Below, in pieces: positions 29,118-37,568 of a DNA stretch of 55,375 nt. The DNA comes from Nitrospirota bacterium (GTDB lineage Bacteria > Nitrospirota > 9FT-COMBO-42-15 > HDB-SIOI813): NCBI GenBank assembly GCA_020846775.1, contig JADLDG010000086.1, positions 1-55,375 on the forward strand. Direction: 5' to 3'. The translations under genes were made by a program, and so were the position numbers. Each line of letters begins with the position of its first letter. Positions within the stretch are counted from its first letter, which is position 1. The notes below the pieces were generated by a model. It did not search any database and was not told where the DNA came from. It was given only the letters and a program-made list of their open reading frames with translations.

Positions 29118-29154
29118 CCCTCCCCTTCAAGGGGAGGGTTAGGGTGGGGATGGG
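29118..29154. repeat. CCCTCCCCTT/AAGGGGAGGG hairpin repeat
   Basis: Exact 10-bp arms at 29118-29127 and 29129-29138 with a single-base loop, followed by GTTAGGGTGGGGATGGG. A second type of GC-box repeat beside the previous one; it may also slow or stop transcription before moeA. Confidence 0.6.
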
Positions 29155-29193
29155 TTAATCAGGGTATTTTCAAGCAAAAAGGAGGAATCACTT

Positions 29194-30417
29194 ATGCGTT
29201 CAGTAGAAGAGGCGTTAAAGACTGTCCTGGACAGCACAAAGGTGCTTGGCACTGAGAGGATCGCAATTCAGGATGCTCATGAGAGGGTTCTTGCTGAAGA
29301 TGTAACAAGCGGCCTGTTTCATCCGCCCTGGGACAATTCCGCAATGGACGGATTCGCTGTAAGATGGAATGATATTAAAAATGCTTCAAAGGAAAGCGGT
29401 GTTCAGCTTGTTATAGTAGGTGATGTTCGTGCCGGTATAATGCCGGATAAACCTGTAAAAAAAGGCGAGGCAATACGGATAATGACCGGAGCGCCTGTGC
29501 CAGATGGCGCTGATTCTGTTGTGCGTGTCGAGGATACTAAAACTGAGGGTGAAAGCGTTAATATATTTTATGCAGGAAAAATCGGCGAGAATGTCAGACA
29601 CAAGGGTGAAAATATAAAAAAGGGTGATACTGTACTCAGTAAGGGGAGTGTCCTCGGGGCCTCCCATATAGGGGTAATGGCAATGGTAGGGAAACCTGTG
29701 GTCTCTGTTTACAGGAGGCCGAAGGTCATGGTGCTTGCTACGGGTGATGAACTTGCCGACCTCGATGAGGAGATTACTGAGAATAAGATACCCAACAGTA
29801 ATGGATATACAGTTGCGGCCCAGGTTATTGAGGCCGGCGGTGTCCCTCATCTCCTTGGTATTGCCCGAGACAATAAGGAGAGCCTGAGGGAAAAGATAGG
29901 CGAAGGTTTGGAAGGGGACATGCTCCTTGTCTCCGGTGGTGTATCTGTAGGCATGTATGATTTTGTCAAAGACATTCTGAAGGAATATGGGATAGATATG
30001 AAGTTTTGGACGGTAGGGATAAGACCAGGTCATCCTATAGCCTTTGGACTTGTAGGTAACAAGCCGATATTCGGGCTGCCCGGAAATCCGGTGTCTACGA
30101 TGGTGACATTTGAGGTATTCGCAAGACCTGCTCTTTTAAAAATGAGCGGGCATACATCATTATCCAGACCGGTCATTGACGCTGTATGCGAGGCAGAATT
30201 ACGAAGCCGCCCCGGCCGAACCCATTATGTAAGGGCTGTAACACGATATGAGGATGGGAAATACTATGTCAGATCTACCGGCGATCAGGGAAGCGGCATA
30301 TTAATATCAATGTCGCGGGCAAACAGTTTCATAATCCTGCCCCCTGATAAAGAGAAGGTATTGCAGGGTGAGATTGTTAAGGTTCAATTGTTTGCTGGTC
30401 AGGTAGAATACTCATAA
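29194..30417 (+). CDS. moeA: Molybdopterin molybdenumtransferase MoeA
   Basis: A 407-residue protein with all MoeA landmarks: PPWDNSAMDGFAV (about residues 47-59), GEAIRIMTGAPVPDGAD, GKPVVSVYRRPKVMVLATGDEL, VSGGVSVGMYDFV, and GLPGNPVSTMVTFEVF. It inserts molybdate into adenylylated molybdopterin made by MoaB/Mog. AAAGGAGG lies well placed before the ATG, giving it its own strong initiation after the repeat-rich gap. Length (about 400) is normal. Cytosolic. Confidence 0.95.
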   Translation: MRSVEEALKTVLDSTKVLGTERIAIQDAHERVLAEDVTSGLFHPPWDNSAMDGFAVRWNDIKNASKESGVQLVIVGDVRAGIMPDKPVKKGEAIRIMTGAPVPDGADSVVRVEDTKTEGESVNIFYAGKIGENVRHKGENIKKGDTVLSKGSVLGASHIGVMAMVGKPVVSVYRRPKVMVLATGDELADLDEEITENKIPNSNGYTVAAQVIEAGGVPHLLGIARDNKESLREKIGEGLEGDMLLVSGGVSVGMYDFVKDILKEYGIDMKFWTVGIRPGHPIAFGLVGNKPIFGLPGNPVSTMVTFEVFARPALLKMSGHTSLSRPVIDAVCEAELRSRPGRTHYVRAVTRYEDGKYYVRSTGDQGSGILISMSRANSFIILPPDKEKVLQGEIVKVQLFAGQVEYS

Positions 30418-30434
30418 GGGATGGGTGTTTCAGG

Positions 30435-31040
30435 GTGCATGATTCTTCAGATGAAAAAATGATCGGCAGGCGGGGATTTTTCAAGGCTGCCTTTACTGAG
30501 ATTACAAAAAAGCTTGTCGAAATTTCTTTAGAGTCTGAGAGTAAAACTGTCAGGCAGCGAAAGTACCTCAGGCCCCCTGGAGCTGTAGAGGAGACCCTGT
30601 TCCTTTCCCGCTGTACACGATGTAATGAGTGTATCAGGGTCTGCCCTCATTATTGCGTCAGAGGCATTGATTCAGACGTAGAATATGGGATAGGCACCCC
30701 TGTAATAATCCCTGAGATTACACCTTGCAGACTCTGTCCTGACCTGCCATGTATCAGTGCATGCAAAGATAAGGCGCTGATGCCCGTAACGGATGTAAGC
30801 AGCGTTAGAATCGGAATCGCATTAATAGACCGTAACAATTGTAATGATTATTCCCCTGATGCCAGTTCACCGTGCAATAAGTGTTACACAGAATGTCCTC
30901 TTAAGGGAGATGCAATTTATCTTGAAGACTCAAAACCAGTAATAGGGGGAGAGAAATGCACCGGATGCGGTATCTGCGAAAATGTATGTGCTGCTGTAAG
31001 TTATCCCCCGGCGGTCAGGGTAATTCCGAAATATATCTGA
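30435..31040 (+). CDS. Twin-arginine ferredoxin-type protein (NapG/MauM-like)
   Basis: A 201-residue iron-sulfur protein with about four cysteine clusters: CTRCNECIRVCPHYC, CRLCPDLPCISACKD, CNKCYTECP and CTGCGICENVCA. This is the multi-[4Fe-4S] pattern of NapG/MauM-type electron carriers. Near the N-terminus GRRGFFKAAF is a twin-arginine motif, but the following stretch is weakly hydrophobic, so export by Tat is likely yet not certain. It would hand electrons to a periplasmic (molybdo)enzyme. Start at GTG 30435 with an alternative ATG at 30459. Its position after the Mo-cofactor genes supports that link. Confidence 0.85.
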   Translation: MHDSSDEKMIGRRGFFKAAFTEITKKLVEISLESESKTVRQRKYLRPPGAVEETLFLSRCTRCNECIRVCPHYCVRGIDSDVEYGIGTPVIIPEITPCRLCPDLPCISACKDKALMPVTDVSSVRIGIALIDRNNCNDYSPDASSPCNKCYTECPLKGDAIYLEDSKPVIGGEKCTGCGICENVCAAVSYPPAVRVIPKYI

Positions 31041-31083
31041 AGTATTAAAAAAGATGAGCCGCTTTCTTATATATCTCCAGATA

Positions 31084-31106
31084 TTATTCTACTTGACGTA
31101 GAATAA
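31084..31106. promoter_or_regulatory. Inverted-repeat operator of the BlaI/CopY-type repressor
   Basis: Perfect 9-bp arms TTATTCTAC and GTAGAATAA separated by TTGAC end five bases before the repressor ATG. Dimeric BlaI/MecI/CopY regulators bind such short spaced dyads. The TTGAC core could overlap a -35 element. Confidence 0.65.
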
Positions 31107-31111
31107 ATATC

Positions 31112-31558
31112 ATGGTAAAAAGATACATCATGCTTAAACGACTCGCATCCTCATTTAAACCTCACAAGGCAGGGCTTGGGCGTGTACTGGGTGACCTCGA
31201 ACGCCTGGTTATGGACATCTTATGGAACAGGGGGGATGTTACAGGCCGGGAAGTGCTGGAAGAGATAGGAAAAACGAGGCCCCTTGCCTTAACTACAATC
31301 CTGACAGTCATGGACAGGTTGTTAAAGAAAGGACTGATAAAAAGGAAGAAAAGGGGAGGTGTTTTTGTCTATGCCCCCTCCATATCGAGAGATGATTTTG
31401 TGAGGCAGGTCTCAGAAGAGGTAATGCAGGGTATCCTCGATATTTCAGCCGGCTCTGCCGCATCATCCTTTGTTGACATCCTGTATAAGACCAGCCCCGG
31501 GGAGATGGACAGGCTGTCGAGGTTGATAGAAGAGAGGAAGAAGGCAGCAAGTAAATAA
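31112..31558 (+). CDS. BlaI/MecI/CopY family transcriptional repressor
   Basis: A 148-residue winged-helix protein: GDLERLVMDILWNRGDVTGREVLEEI, read in two parts across residues 25-50, then LTTILTVMDRLLKKGLIKRKKRGGVF and a helical dimerisation end (SRLIEERKKA). The family represses beta-lactamase, copper or other stress genes and is often released by proteolysis or metal. No BlaR-type protease lies next to it, so the signal is unknown. The ATG at 31112 or 31130 may be used. The dyad at 31084-31106 points to autoregulation. Confidence 0.85.
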   Translation: MVKRYIMLKRLASSFKPHKAGLGRVLGDLERLVMDILWNRGDVTGREVLEEIGKTRPLALTTILTVMDRLLKKGLIKRKKRGGVFVYAPSISRDDFVRQVSEEVMQGILDISAGSAASSFVDILYKTSPGEMDRLSRLIEERKKAASK

Positions 31559-31959
31559 CCCGAAGAAAAGGCCTTTATCATAGAGACAATCCCGATAGCT
31601 ATCCCGATTATTCCAATTATAATTGCATTGACTTTACCACCTATTGGCATTATATTCTTGTACGTCCAGATTAGACCATTAAAGCCTTTCCACCTGTTTT
31701 CAAAGAAATAACTCAGGATGGAAAATATGCCGCCGAAAAACATCATGATTCCCCAGATAAGGAGCAAGACATCAGCAAGTATTTGGAATCCTCCGGGGAA
31801 AGAGAGTATGCGTACCGTTATTTCACCTATGAGGGCAGCTGAGGCAAGAATAACAAGCACCCATACAGGGTGAACAATGTGTTTTTTCACGAAAAGATTA
31901 TATATGAGAACAGAATGGCAGGCAATGTCCTGTTTCTGGATGACCGGATGGGTTGTCAC
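31369..31959 (-). CDS. Hypothetical polytopic membrane protein, 3' end antisense to the repressor gene
   Basis: The minus-strand frame from a GTG at 31959 gives three to four hydrophobic segments (HPVWVLVILASAALIGEITV; LADVLLLIWGIMMFFGGIF; VNAIIIGIIGIAIGIVSMI) in the first 135 residues, strongly protein-like. The last about 60 residues run through the 3' part of the BlaI-type gene and look like shadow sequence. The natural end was probably near 31560, so the gene may have lost its own stop or be frameshifted. An alternative GTG start lies just before the first helix. I do not recognise the family. Confidence 0.45.
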   Translation of the reverse strand: MTTHPVIQKQDIACHSVLIYNLFVKKHIVHPVWVLVILASAALIGEITVRILSFPGGFQILADVLLLIWGIMMFFGGIFSILSYFFENRWKGFNGLIWTYKNIMPIGGKVNAIIIGIIGIAIGIVSMIKAFSSGYLLAAFFLSSINLDSLSISPGLVLYRMSTKDDAAEPAEISRIPCITSSETCLTKSSLDMEGA

Positions 31960-32009
31960 CCATCCTGCAACCGGGCTAATATTTAAAATAATTGGATTTT
32001 TGGGTGAAC

Positions 32010-32612
32010 ATGTTTAAAAACACAATGCAACTCACACGCCGTCTCTATGACTGGGTCATCCACTGGGCGGCGACCCCTCACGCAGTTGGCGCACTCTTCC
32101 TGATTGCCTTTGCCGAATCATCCTTTTTCCCTGTCCCGCCGGATGTGCTGCTTATTGCTATGGTCATTGCTGTCCCGGCTCGCGCCATGTGGTATGCCCT
32201 TGTCTGTTCCCTTGGTTCTGTGCTTGGAGGTATGGCAGGCTATGCCATAGGCTGGGGAATGTGGGAAATGGTAGACAGTATCTTTATAGGCCACATCTTC
32301 AGTCAGGCGGTCTTTGACAAGGTCGTCCATGCATACAATGACCACGCATTCCTGACTGTGCTGACAGCTGCATTCACGCCAATTCCGTTTAAGGTCATTA
32401 CGATTGCAGCAGGTGTCTCAAAGATAAGTTTCTTAACGTTGGTCACAGCTTCCGCAATAGGACGTTCAATGCGCTTTTTCTTAGTCGCCGGTCTCCTGTA
32501 CTACTTCGGTCCTGTCATGAAAGAGAAGATTGAGAAATACTTTGATCTGCTCGCACTTGCTTTTTTTGCACTCCTCATTGCCGGATTTCTTGTCGTTAAG
32601 TATCTGCTTTAA
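32010..32612 (+). CDS. YqaA/DedA-type (VTT domain) inner membrane protein
   Basis: A protein of about 200 residues with five or so membrane helices and the signature AESSFFPVPPDVLLIAM, then CSLGSVLGGMAGYAIGWGMW and TAAFTPIPFKVITIAAG followed by R-S-M-R-F. This is the SNARE-associated/VTT fold of DedA relatives, which includes lipid scramblases and transporters; YqaA-like members have no assigned substrate. The frame opens at a TTG (31992), but ATG 32010 with GGGTG upstream is preferred. It stands alone between a minus-strand frame and a new promoter. Confidence 0.85.
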   Translation: MFKNTMQLTRRLYDWVIHWAATPHAVGALFLIAFAESSFFPVPPDVLLIAMVIAVPARAMWYALVCSLGSVLGGMAGYAIGWGMWEMVDSIFIGHIFSQAVFDKVVHAYNDHAFLTVLTAAFTPIPFKVITIAAGVSKISFLTLVTASAIGRSMRFFLVAGLLYYFGPVMKEKIEKYFDLLALAFFALLIAGFLVVKYLL

Positions 32613-32622
32613 TTGTACGGTA

Positions 32623-32651
32623 TTGACAGGTGGGATGATATTCTCTTAAAT
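32623..32651 (+). promoter_or_regulatory. Candidate sigma-70 promoter for the thiamine-binding protein gene
   Basis: TTGACA (32623-32628), 17 bases, TTAAAT (32646-32651), about 45 bases before the ATG of the MTH1187-type gene. Confidence 0.5.
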
Positions 32652-32696
32652 GTGTTAAAATAGTGCAGCAGCCTTTACCATACAGGAGGTGCGTAA

Positions 32697-33011
32697 ATGC
32701 CGGTAATCTTGCTTGAATTCAGTATGACCCCGCTTACTAAAGGGGAAAGTGTCAGCAAATATGTTGCAAGATCCCTCGATATTATAGACAAGAGCGGTCT
32801 TGAATACAGGCTGAATCCTATGGGAACTGTGATAGAAGGAGAGTGGGATGAAGTGTTTGAGGTAGTGAAAAAGTGTCTTGACCGGATGAGAAAGGACTGT
32901 GACCGTATATCTGCCAGTATCAAGGTAGATTACAGAAAGGGTAAGGCCGGCAGGATTAAGACGAAGATAGAGAGTGTTGAAAAAAAACTAAAGAGAAGAC
33001 TAACAACTTGA
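32697..33011 (+). CDS. MTH1187 family thiamine-binding protein
   Basis: A 104-residue ferredoxin-like-fold protein: VILLEFSMTPLTKGESVSKYV, then MGTVIEGEWDEVFEVVKKC, then ISASIKVDYRKGKAGRI when taken in pieces. The family (also called YqgV/TIGR00106) binds thiamine in structurally studied members; its physiological role is unclear. Strong ribosome site CAGGAGGTG upstream of the ATG. It is single, with its own promoter, and ends about 105 bases before nuoA. Confidence 0.85.
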   Translation: MPVILLEFSMTPLTKGESVSKYVARSLDIIDKSGLEYRLNPMGTVIEGEWDEVFEVVKKCLDRMRKDCDRISASIKVDYRKGKAGRIKTKIESVEKKLKRRLTT

Positions 33012-33058
33012 ATAATCAGACAAAACATTCTCATATTTAATTTTTCCCTTTTCCCCCC

Positions 33059-33087
33059 TTGACAAAATTCAAGAGTTCTATTAAGGT
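33059..33087 (+). promoter_or_regulatory. Candidate promoter of the nuo operon
   Basis: TTGACA at 33059-33064 and, 17 bases on, the weak -10 TAAGGT at 33082-33087, about 30 bases before nuoA. The poor -10 suggests activator dependence. GGGGGGAAG precedes the nuoA ATG. Confidence 0.45.
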
Positions 33088-33116
33088 GTTTTCTTACCAC
33101 TGGGGGGAAGTAACTA

Positions 33117-33476
33117 ATGCTGATGACCTATCTTCCGGTTTTGTTGATCGCGGGCTTCGTGTCTGCCCTTGCGGTGACCGTTTTGTTTGTCAATTCTATT
33201 GTCAGCCCCAAAAATCCGTTTAAAGAAAAACTATTGCCATGGGAATGCGGTATGGAGCCCATTGGCAGTGCTTCATCAGGGCATTTCAGAATCCATTTTT
33301 TTATCGTAGCAATCCTCTTTGTTGTATTTGATGTTGAAACCGTATTCCTATTTCCATGGGCAGTTGTCCTAAGGGATATCGGCGGGATTGCCTTTGTTGA
33401 AATGCTTATTTTTATAGCCGTGCTTGCTGTCGGACTTATTTATGCCTGGAAGAAAGGTGCTTTGGAATGGGTATAA
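33117..33476 (+). CDS. nuoA: NADH-quinone oxidoreductase subunit A
   Basis: A 119-residue membrane protein with three helices. Conserved loop [16 protein letters not shown] and the acidic helix [21 protein letters not shown] (read as two pieces) define NuoA. It sits at the junction of the peripheral and membrane arms near the quinone site with NuoH, J and K. It is the first gene of the operon and overlaps nuoB by 10 bases. Confidence 0.96.
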   Translation: MLMTYLPVLLIAGFVSALAVTVLFVNSIVSPKNPFKEKLLPWECGMEPIGSASSGHFRIHFFIVAILFVVFDVETVFLFPWAVVLRDIGGIAFVEMLIFIAVLAVGLIYAWKKGALEWV

Positions 33477-33943
33477 ACGAGAATGTATTATTTACCACGC
33501 TGGACAATGTTGTAAACTGGGGCCGCAGGTCTGCACTATGGCCGATGACCTTCGGGCTGGCCTGTTGTGCCATAGAAATGATAGCCGCAGGCTGTTCACG
33601 TTATGATACCGACCGGTTTGGCATAGTATTCAGGCCGACCCCCAGGCAGTCTGATGTCATGATAGTGGCAGGGACTATGACAAAGAAGATGGCCCCGGCG
33701 GTGAAGAGATTATATGATCAGATGCCTGAGCCAAAATGGGTGATCGCAATGGGTGGCTGCGCCTCAGCAGGCGGGCCGTTCAATACATATAGTGTGGTTC
33801 AGGGTACAGACCTTGTTGTCCCTGTAGATATTTATATACCCGGGTGTCCACCGAGACCTGAGGCCCTCTTGTTCGGCTTTCTGCAGTTGCAGGAAAAGAT
33901 CCGGAGGGAGATGCCTTCTGTCCTCGAAAAGTTTAAAAGTTGA
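33467..33943 (+). CDS. nuoB: NADH-quinone oxidoreductase subunit B
   Basis: A 158-residue iron-sulfur subunit holding the terminal cluster N2, with ligands in [17 protein letters not shown] (adjacent cysteines), [11 protein letters not shown] and [16 protein letters not shown]2 delivers electrons to quinone at the interface with NuoD and NuoH. Start ATG overlaps nuoA; the stop overlaps the earliest in-frame nuoC codon, implying coupled translation. Confidence 0.97.
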   Translation: MGINENVLFTTLDNVVNWGRRSALWPMTFGLACCAIEMIAAGCSRYDTDRFGIVFRPTPRQSDVMIVAGTMTKKMAPAVKRLYDQMPEPKWVIAMGGCASAGGPFNTYSVVQGTDLVVPVDIYIPGCPPRPEALLFGFLQLQEKIRREMPSVLEKFKS

Positions 33944-33948
33944 GTGTA

Positions 33949-34479
33949 ATGGAATTGAATGATATAGAAAAAGAAAAGGTTCTTATAGAACATCCTGTCC
34001 TGGTTCAGAAGGTCAAGAGCAGGTTTGGGAAATCAATTATCGAAACCGTGATATTCCGTGGCGAGATAACTCATGTAATAGAAACAAGAGATATTGCTGA
34101 TGTGTGCAACTTTCTCAAGTATGATCTCGATTTTCAATTTAATTTTCTTTCAGACGTAATAGGCACTGATTGTCGTCCGCTGAACTCTTTCTTTGAGGTC
34201 GTCTATCAGCTCTACTCTATCCCATTCAGGAATCGCATCAGGTTGAAAGTCAGGGTTAAAGAGGGTGAAAGCGTTCCCTCTGTCACCTCTGTCTGGAGGA
34301 CTGCTAATTTTGCTGAGAGAGAGGCGTTCGATATGGTGGGTGTTGTTTTTGAAGGACACCCTGATTTGAAGCGGATTTATATGCCGCCGGACTGGGAGGG
34401 GTATCCTTTGAGGAAAGACTACCCTCTTGTGGGATATAAGGATCAGTATAATCCGTGCGGGGTTGAGAAGAAGAAATGA
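33949..34479 (+). CDS. nuoC: NADH-quinone oxidoreductase subunit C
   Basis: A protein of about 176 residues of the 30-kDa subunit family. The C-terminal signature EREAFDMVGVVFEGHPDLKR and LPPDWEGYPLRKDYPL-type ending (here MPPDWEGYPLRKDYPLVGY) are diagnostic. It is separate from NuoD rather than fused as in E. coli. The frame opens at a TTG (33940) overlapping nuoB; ATG 33949 is the likelier start. It packs beside NuoD in the peripheral arm. Confidence 0.94.
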   Translation: MELNDIEKEKVLIEHPVLVQKVKSRFGKSIIETVIFRGEITHVIETRDIADVCNFLKYDLDFQFNFLSDVIGTDCRPLNSFFEVVYQLYSIPFRNRIRLKVRVKEGESVPSVTSVWRTANFAEREAFDMVGVVFEGHPDLKRIYMPPDWEGYPLRKDYPLVGYKDQYNPCGVEKKK

Positions 34480-34550
34480 GTATAAGAAGCGATGAGCAAT
34501 GAGTTGAAGCAAGAAGTAAGAAATTAGATATTAGAGAAAATGGAAACTTT

Positions 34551-35759
34551 ATGGCGGATACTTTAGAAGCAACTACAGATAATGCAGAGCTGACGACGCG
34601 GGAGATAACCCTTAATATGGGGCCTCAGCATCCTTCGACTCATGGTGTCATGCACCTCATCCTTTATCTGCAGGGTGAGAAGATTGTTAAGGCAGAGCCT
34701 GACATAGGATACCTTCACAGGGGGATGGAAAAGATTGCTGAAAACCTCCTCTACGGGCAGTTTGTCCCGTACACCGACAGGCTTGACTATCTCAGCAGTA
34801 TGACCAACAACCTCGGCTATGTTTCGGCAGTGGAAAAACTGCTCGATCTTGAGATACCTGAAAGGGGGAAATACATCAGGGTTATAGTATCCGAGCTTTC
34901 GCGGATATCCAGTCACCTCCTTGCTGTAGGCGCATGGGGGCTTGATCTTGGCGCTATTACCATGGTCCTTTATGCATTCAGGGAAAGGGAGATGGTGCTT
35001 GACCTTTTCGAGATGCTTTGCGGTGCCAGACTTACTTATAATTACATGAAGATTGGCGGTGTGAGGGGAGACCTTCCTCCAGGTTTTAAAGAGAAATGTA
35101 CCGAGTTTATCAAAATATTCCCGAAGCGGGTGGATGAATATGAAACCCTTTTGACAGGTAACAGGATATGGCTGCAGAGAAACAAGGGCATCGGGGTTAT
35201 TTCTGCCAAGGATGCAATTGACCTTGGACTTTCAGGGCCCGCTCTCAGGGGGTCCGGTGTCAAATGGGATATAAGGAAAGATAATCCGTATCTTGTATAT
35301 GACAGGTTTGAATTTGATGTGCCGGTTGGTACCAATGGTGATTGTTTTGACAGATATATGTGCAGGGTAGAGGAGATGAGGCAGGCTGCAAGGATAATAT
35401 CTCAGGCTCTGCAGCAGATACCTGACGGGCCTGTGAATGCCAATGCGCCGGAAATAGTTGCGCCGTCGCGGCAGGATGTTTACAACAACATGGAGGCCCT
35501 CATCCACCATTTCAAGATAATTTCTCACGGATTCAAGGCCCCGGTCGGCGAGGTCTATGCTTCTATAGAGGCGCCCAAGGGTGAGCTTGGTTTTTATATA
35601 AAGAGCGATGGCACTGAGAAGCCGTTCAGGGTCAAGATCAGGGCGCCATCCTTTGTAGGATTGCAGAGTATAGACCTGATGTCGAGGGGGGCATATTTTG
35701 CTGATGTAGTATCGGTAATATCGAGCCTCGATCCGGTTTTCGGTGAAGTTGACAAGTAG
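34551..35759 (+). CDS. nuoD: NADH-quinone oxidoreductase subunit D
   Basis: A 402-residue 49-kDa-type subunit: LNMGPQHPSTHGVMHL, DIGYLHRGMEKIAE, then LTYNYMKIGGVRGDLP and the C-terminal RAPSFVGLQSIDLMSRG and DVVSVISSLDPVFGEVD. It forms the quinone head-group pocket with NuoB. The hydrogenase-type active-site cysteines are absent, as expected for complex I. A 71-base gap before it and 54 bases after it contain short AT/AG-rich filler (see repeat finding near 35774). Confidence 0.97.
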   Translation: MADTLEATTDNAELTTREITLNMGPQHPSTHGVMHLILYLQGEKIVKAEPDIGYLHRGMEKIAENLLYGQFVPYTDRLDYLSSMTNNLGYVSAVEKLLDLEIPERGKYIRVIVSELSRISSHLLAVGAWGLDLGAITMVLYAFREREMVLDLFEMLCGARLTYNYMKIGGVRGDLPPGFKEKCTEFIKIFPKRVDEYETLLTGNRIWLQRNKGIGVISAKDAIDLGLSGPALRGSGVKWDIRKDNPYLVYDRFEFDVPVGTNGDCFDRYMCRVEEMRQAARIISQALQQIPDGPVNANAPEIVAPSRQDVYNNMEALIHHFKIISHGFKAPVGEVYASIEAPKGELGFYIKSDGTEKPFRVKIRAPSFVGLQSIDLMSRGAYFADVVSVISSLDPVFGEVDK

Positions 35760-35813
35760 GATATGCGGCAGCAGTGAGCAGGCAACAGGTTATAAATAAA
35801 ACAGAGGAAGAAG

Positions 35814-36278
35814 ATGCTCTCAGAAGCGGCGGTAAATGAGATAAAGGAAATTAGAAAGAGATATGTGACAGCGCGCTCGTGCATCATGCCTTGTCTCTAT
35901 GTTATTCAAAGGGAGTATGGTTACATTACTGAAGATGGTATGCGGGAGATCGCAAAAATACTTGATATAAACCCTATTCTTGTCTTTGAGGTATCCACAT
36001 TCTATACGATGTACAACAAGAAGCCTGTAGGCAAATATCATGTGCAGGTTTGTACCAACATTTCATGCTCCATTTTGGATGGTGAGCATATTTTGGATGT
36101 TATTTCAAAAAAACTGGGCATCAAGGCAAAGGAAACTACACCTGATAAAAAGTTCACACTCTCAACAGTTGAATGCCTTGGTTCATGCGGAACTGCGCCA
36201 ATGATGCAGATAAATGATAAATATTATGAAAACCTTAATGATGCTAAAGTAGAGGAGATACTTAATAGCTTACGATAG
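35814..36278 (+). CDS. nuoE: NADH-quinone oxidoreductase subunit E
   Basis: A 154-residue thioredoxin-like [2Fe-2S] (N1a) subunit. Cysteine ligands lie in CTNISCSILDG and CLGSCGTAPMM. The N-terminal helical part contains PCLYVIQREYGYITEDGM and VFEVSTFYTMYNKKP. It works with NuoF in the NADH-oxidising module. GAGGAAGAAG precedes the ATG. The presence of E, F and G shows a full NADH-dependent enzyme rather than the 11-subunit form. Confidence 0.96.
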   Translation: MLSEAAVNEIKEIRKRYVTARSCIMPCLYVIQREYGYITEDGMREIAKILDINPILVFEVSTFYTMYNKKPVGKYHVQVCTNISCSILDGEHILDVISKKLGIKAKETTPDKKFTLSTVECLGSCGTAPMMQINDKYYENLNDAKVEEILNSLR

Positions 36279-36296
36279 ATTATTTAGTAAAACTTT

Positions 36297-37568
36297 ATGT
36301 TTGAACCCGTAATATTAAAAAATATAAATGTCGCTGATTCACATAAGCTGTCCACCTATCTCGGCAGCGGCGGGTATCAGGGATTAAAGAAGGCGCTGGA
36401 TATGACGCCTGATGCTTTAATCCAGATGGTAAAGGATTCCGGGTTAAGGGGACGGGGCGGTGCTGGGTTTTCTACAGGACTTAAATGGAGCTTCATACCA
36501 AAGGATGCTACTCTGCAGAAGTACCTCTGCTGTAATGCGGATGAAGGAGAGCCGGGTACATTTAAGGACAGGGCAATAATGGAGTATGACCCGCATCAGT
36601 TAATAGAAGGTATGGCTATTGCTTCCTACGCTATCGGAGCCGACACATCATACATCTACATACGAGGTGAATTTGCACTTGCTGCAGACAGACTGGAAGA
36701 TGCTATAAAAGAGGCTTATCAAAAAAAATACCTGGGAAAGAATATCCTGGGTAGCAATTTCAATCATGATATGTATGTCCACAGGGGTGCGGGGGCCTAC
36801 ATATGCGGAGAGGAGACTGCCCTGCTTGAATCAATCGAAGGCAGAAGGGCTTTGCCGCGTATCAAACCGCCGTTTCCTGCGCATGTCGGTCTCTTTGGAA
36901 AACCAACAGTGATAAATAATGTAGAAACGCTTGCCTGTATCCCGCATATAGTGAACAGGGGCGCGAGCTGGTTTGCATCTATAGGTCCGGCAAAAAGCCC
37001 GGGACCCAAATTATATGGAATAAGCGGAAGTGTGAATAAACCGGGGTTATATGAGCTTCCAATGGGGACTCCGCTCAGGGAAATTATTTATACGCATGCA
37101 GGCGGTATAAAGGACGGAAAGAAACTGAAGGCTGTCATACCTGGCGGGGTATCGGCCCCCATGCTTACAGAAAAAGATCTTGATACCCCGATGGACTTTG
37201 ACTCTCTGGCTGCAAAGGGTACGATGCTTGGAAGCGGTGCTGTTATTGTTATTGATGACAGCATGTGTATAGTAAAGGCAGCGCTCATTACGCATGAATT
37301 TTTTCACCATGAATCATGCGGAAAGTGTACGCCATGCAGGGAGGGCCTTGATTGGCTTGTAAAGGTGATGAGGCGTATAGAGCATGGTCAGGGCAAAGAG
37401 GGAGACATCGAGCTTTTGGAGAAATTGTGTGTGGATATATTCGGGAGGACGTTCTGTCCCCTTGGTGACGGCGCAGTTATGGCGCTTAGAGGGGCATTTA
37501 ATAATTTCAGGGAAGAATTTGATTTTCATATAAAAAACAAGAGGTGTATGGTTAATGGCAACCGTTAA
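36297..37568 (+). CDS. nuoF: NADH-quinone oxidoreductase subunit F
   Basis: A 423-residue flavin subunit: GLRGRGGAGFSTGLKWSF binds NADH/FMN, CNADEGEPGTFKDR and GAGAYICGEETALLESIEG line the FMN site, and ESCGKCTPCREG near residue 345 with a later Cys binds cluster N3. It oxidises NADH and passes electrons to the Fe-S chain. Starts 18 bases after nuoE; its 3' end overlaps nuoG by 14 bases. Confidence 0.97.
   Translation: MFEPVILKNINVADSHKLSTYLGSGGYQGLKKALDMTPDALIQMVKDSGLRGRGGAGFSTGLKWSFIPKDATLQKYLCCNADEGEPGTFKDRAIMEYDPHQLIEGMAIASYAIGADTSYIYIRGEFALAADRLEDAIKEAYQKKYLGKNILGSNFNHDMYVHRGAGAYICGEETALLESIEGRRALPRIKPPFPAHVGLFGKPTVINNVETLACIPHIVNRGASWFASIGPAKSPGPKLYGISGSVNKPGLYELPMGTPLREIIYTHAGGIKDGKKLKAVIPGGVSAPMLTEKDLDTPMDFDSLAAKGTMLGSGAVIVIDDSMCIVKAALITHEFFHHESCGKCTPCREGLDWLVKVMRRIEHGQGKEGDIELLEKLCVDIFGRTFCPLGDGAVMALRGAFNNFREEFDFHIKNKRCMVNGNR

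Noticed and set aside
29386-30033. 215-residue minus-strand frame inside moeA
   Set aside because: moeA is intact here with all landmark motifs, so this is a shadow.
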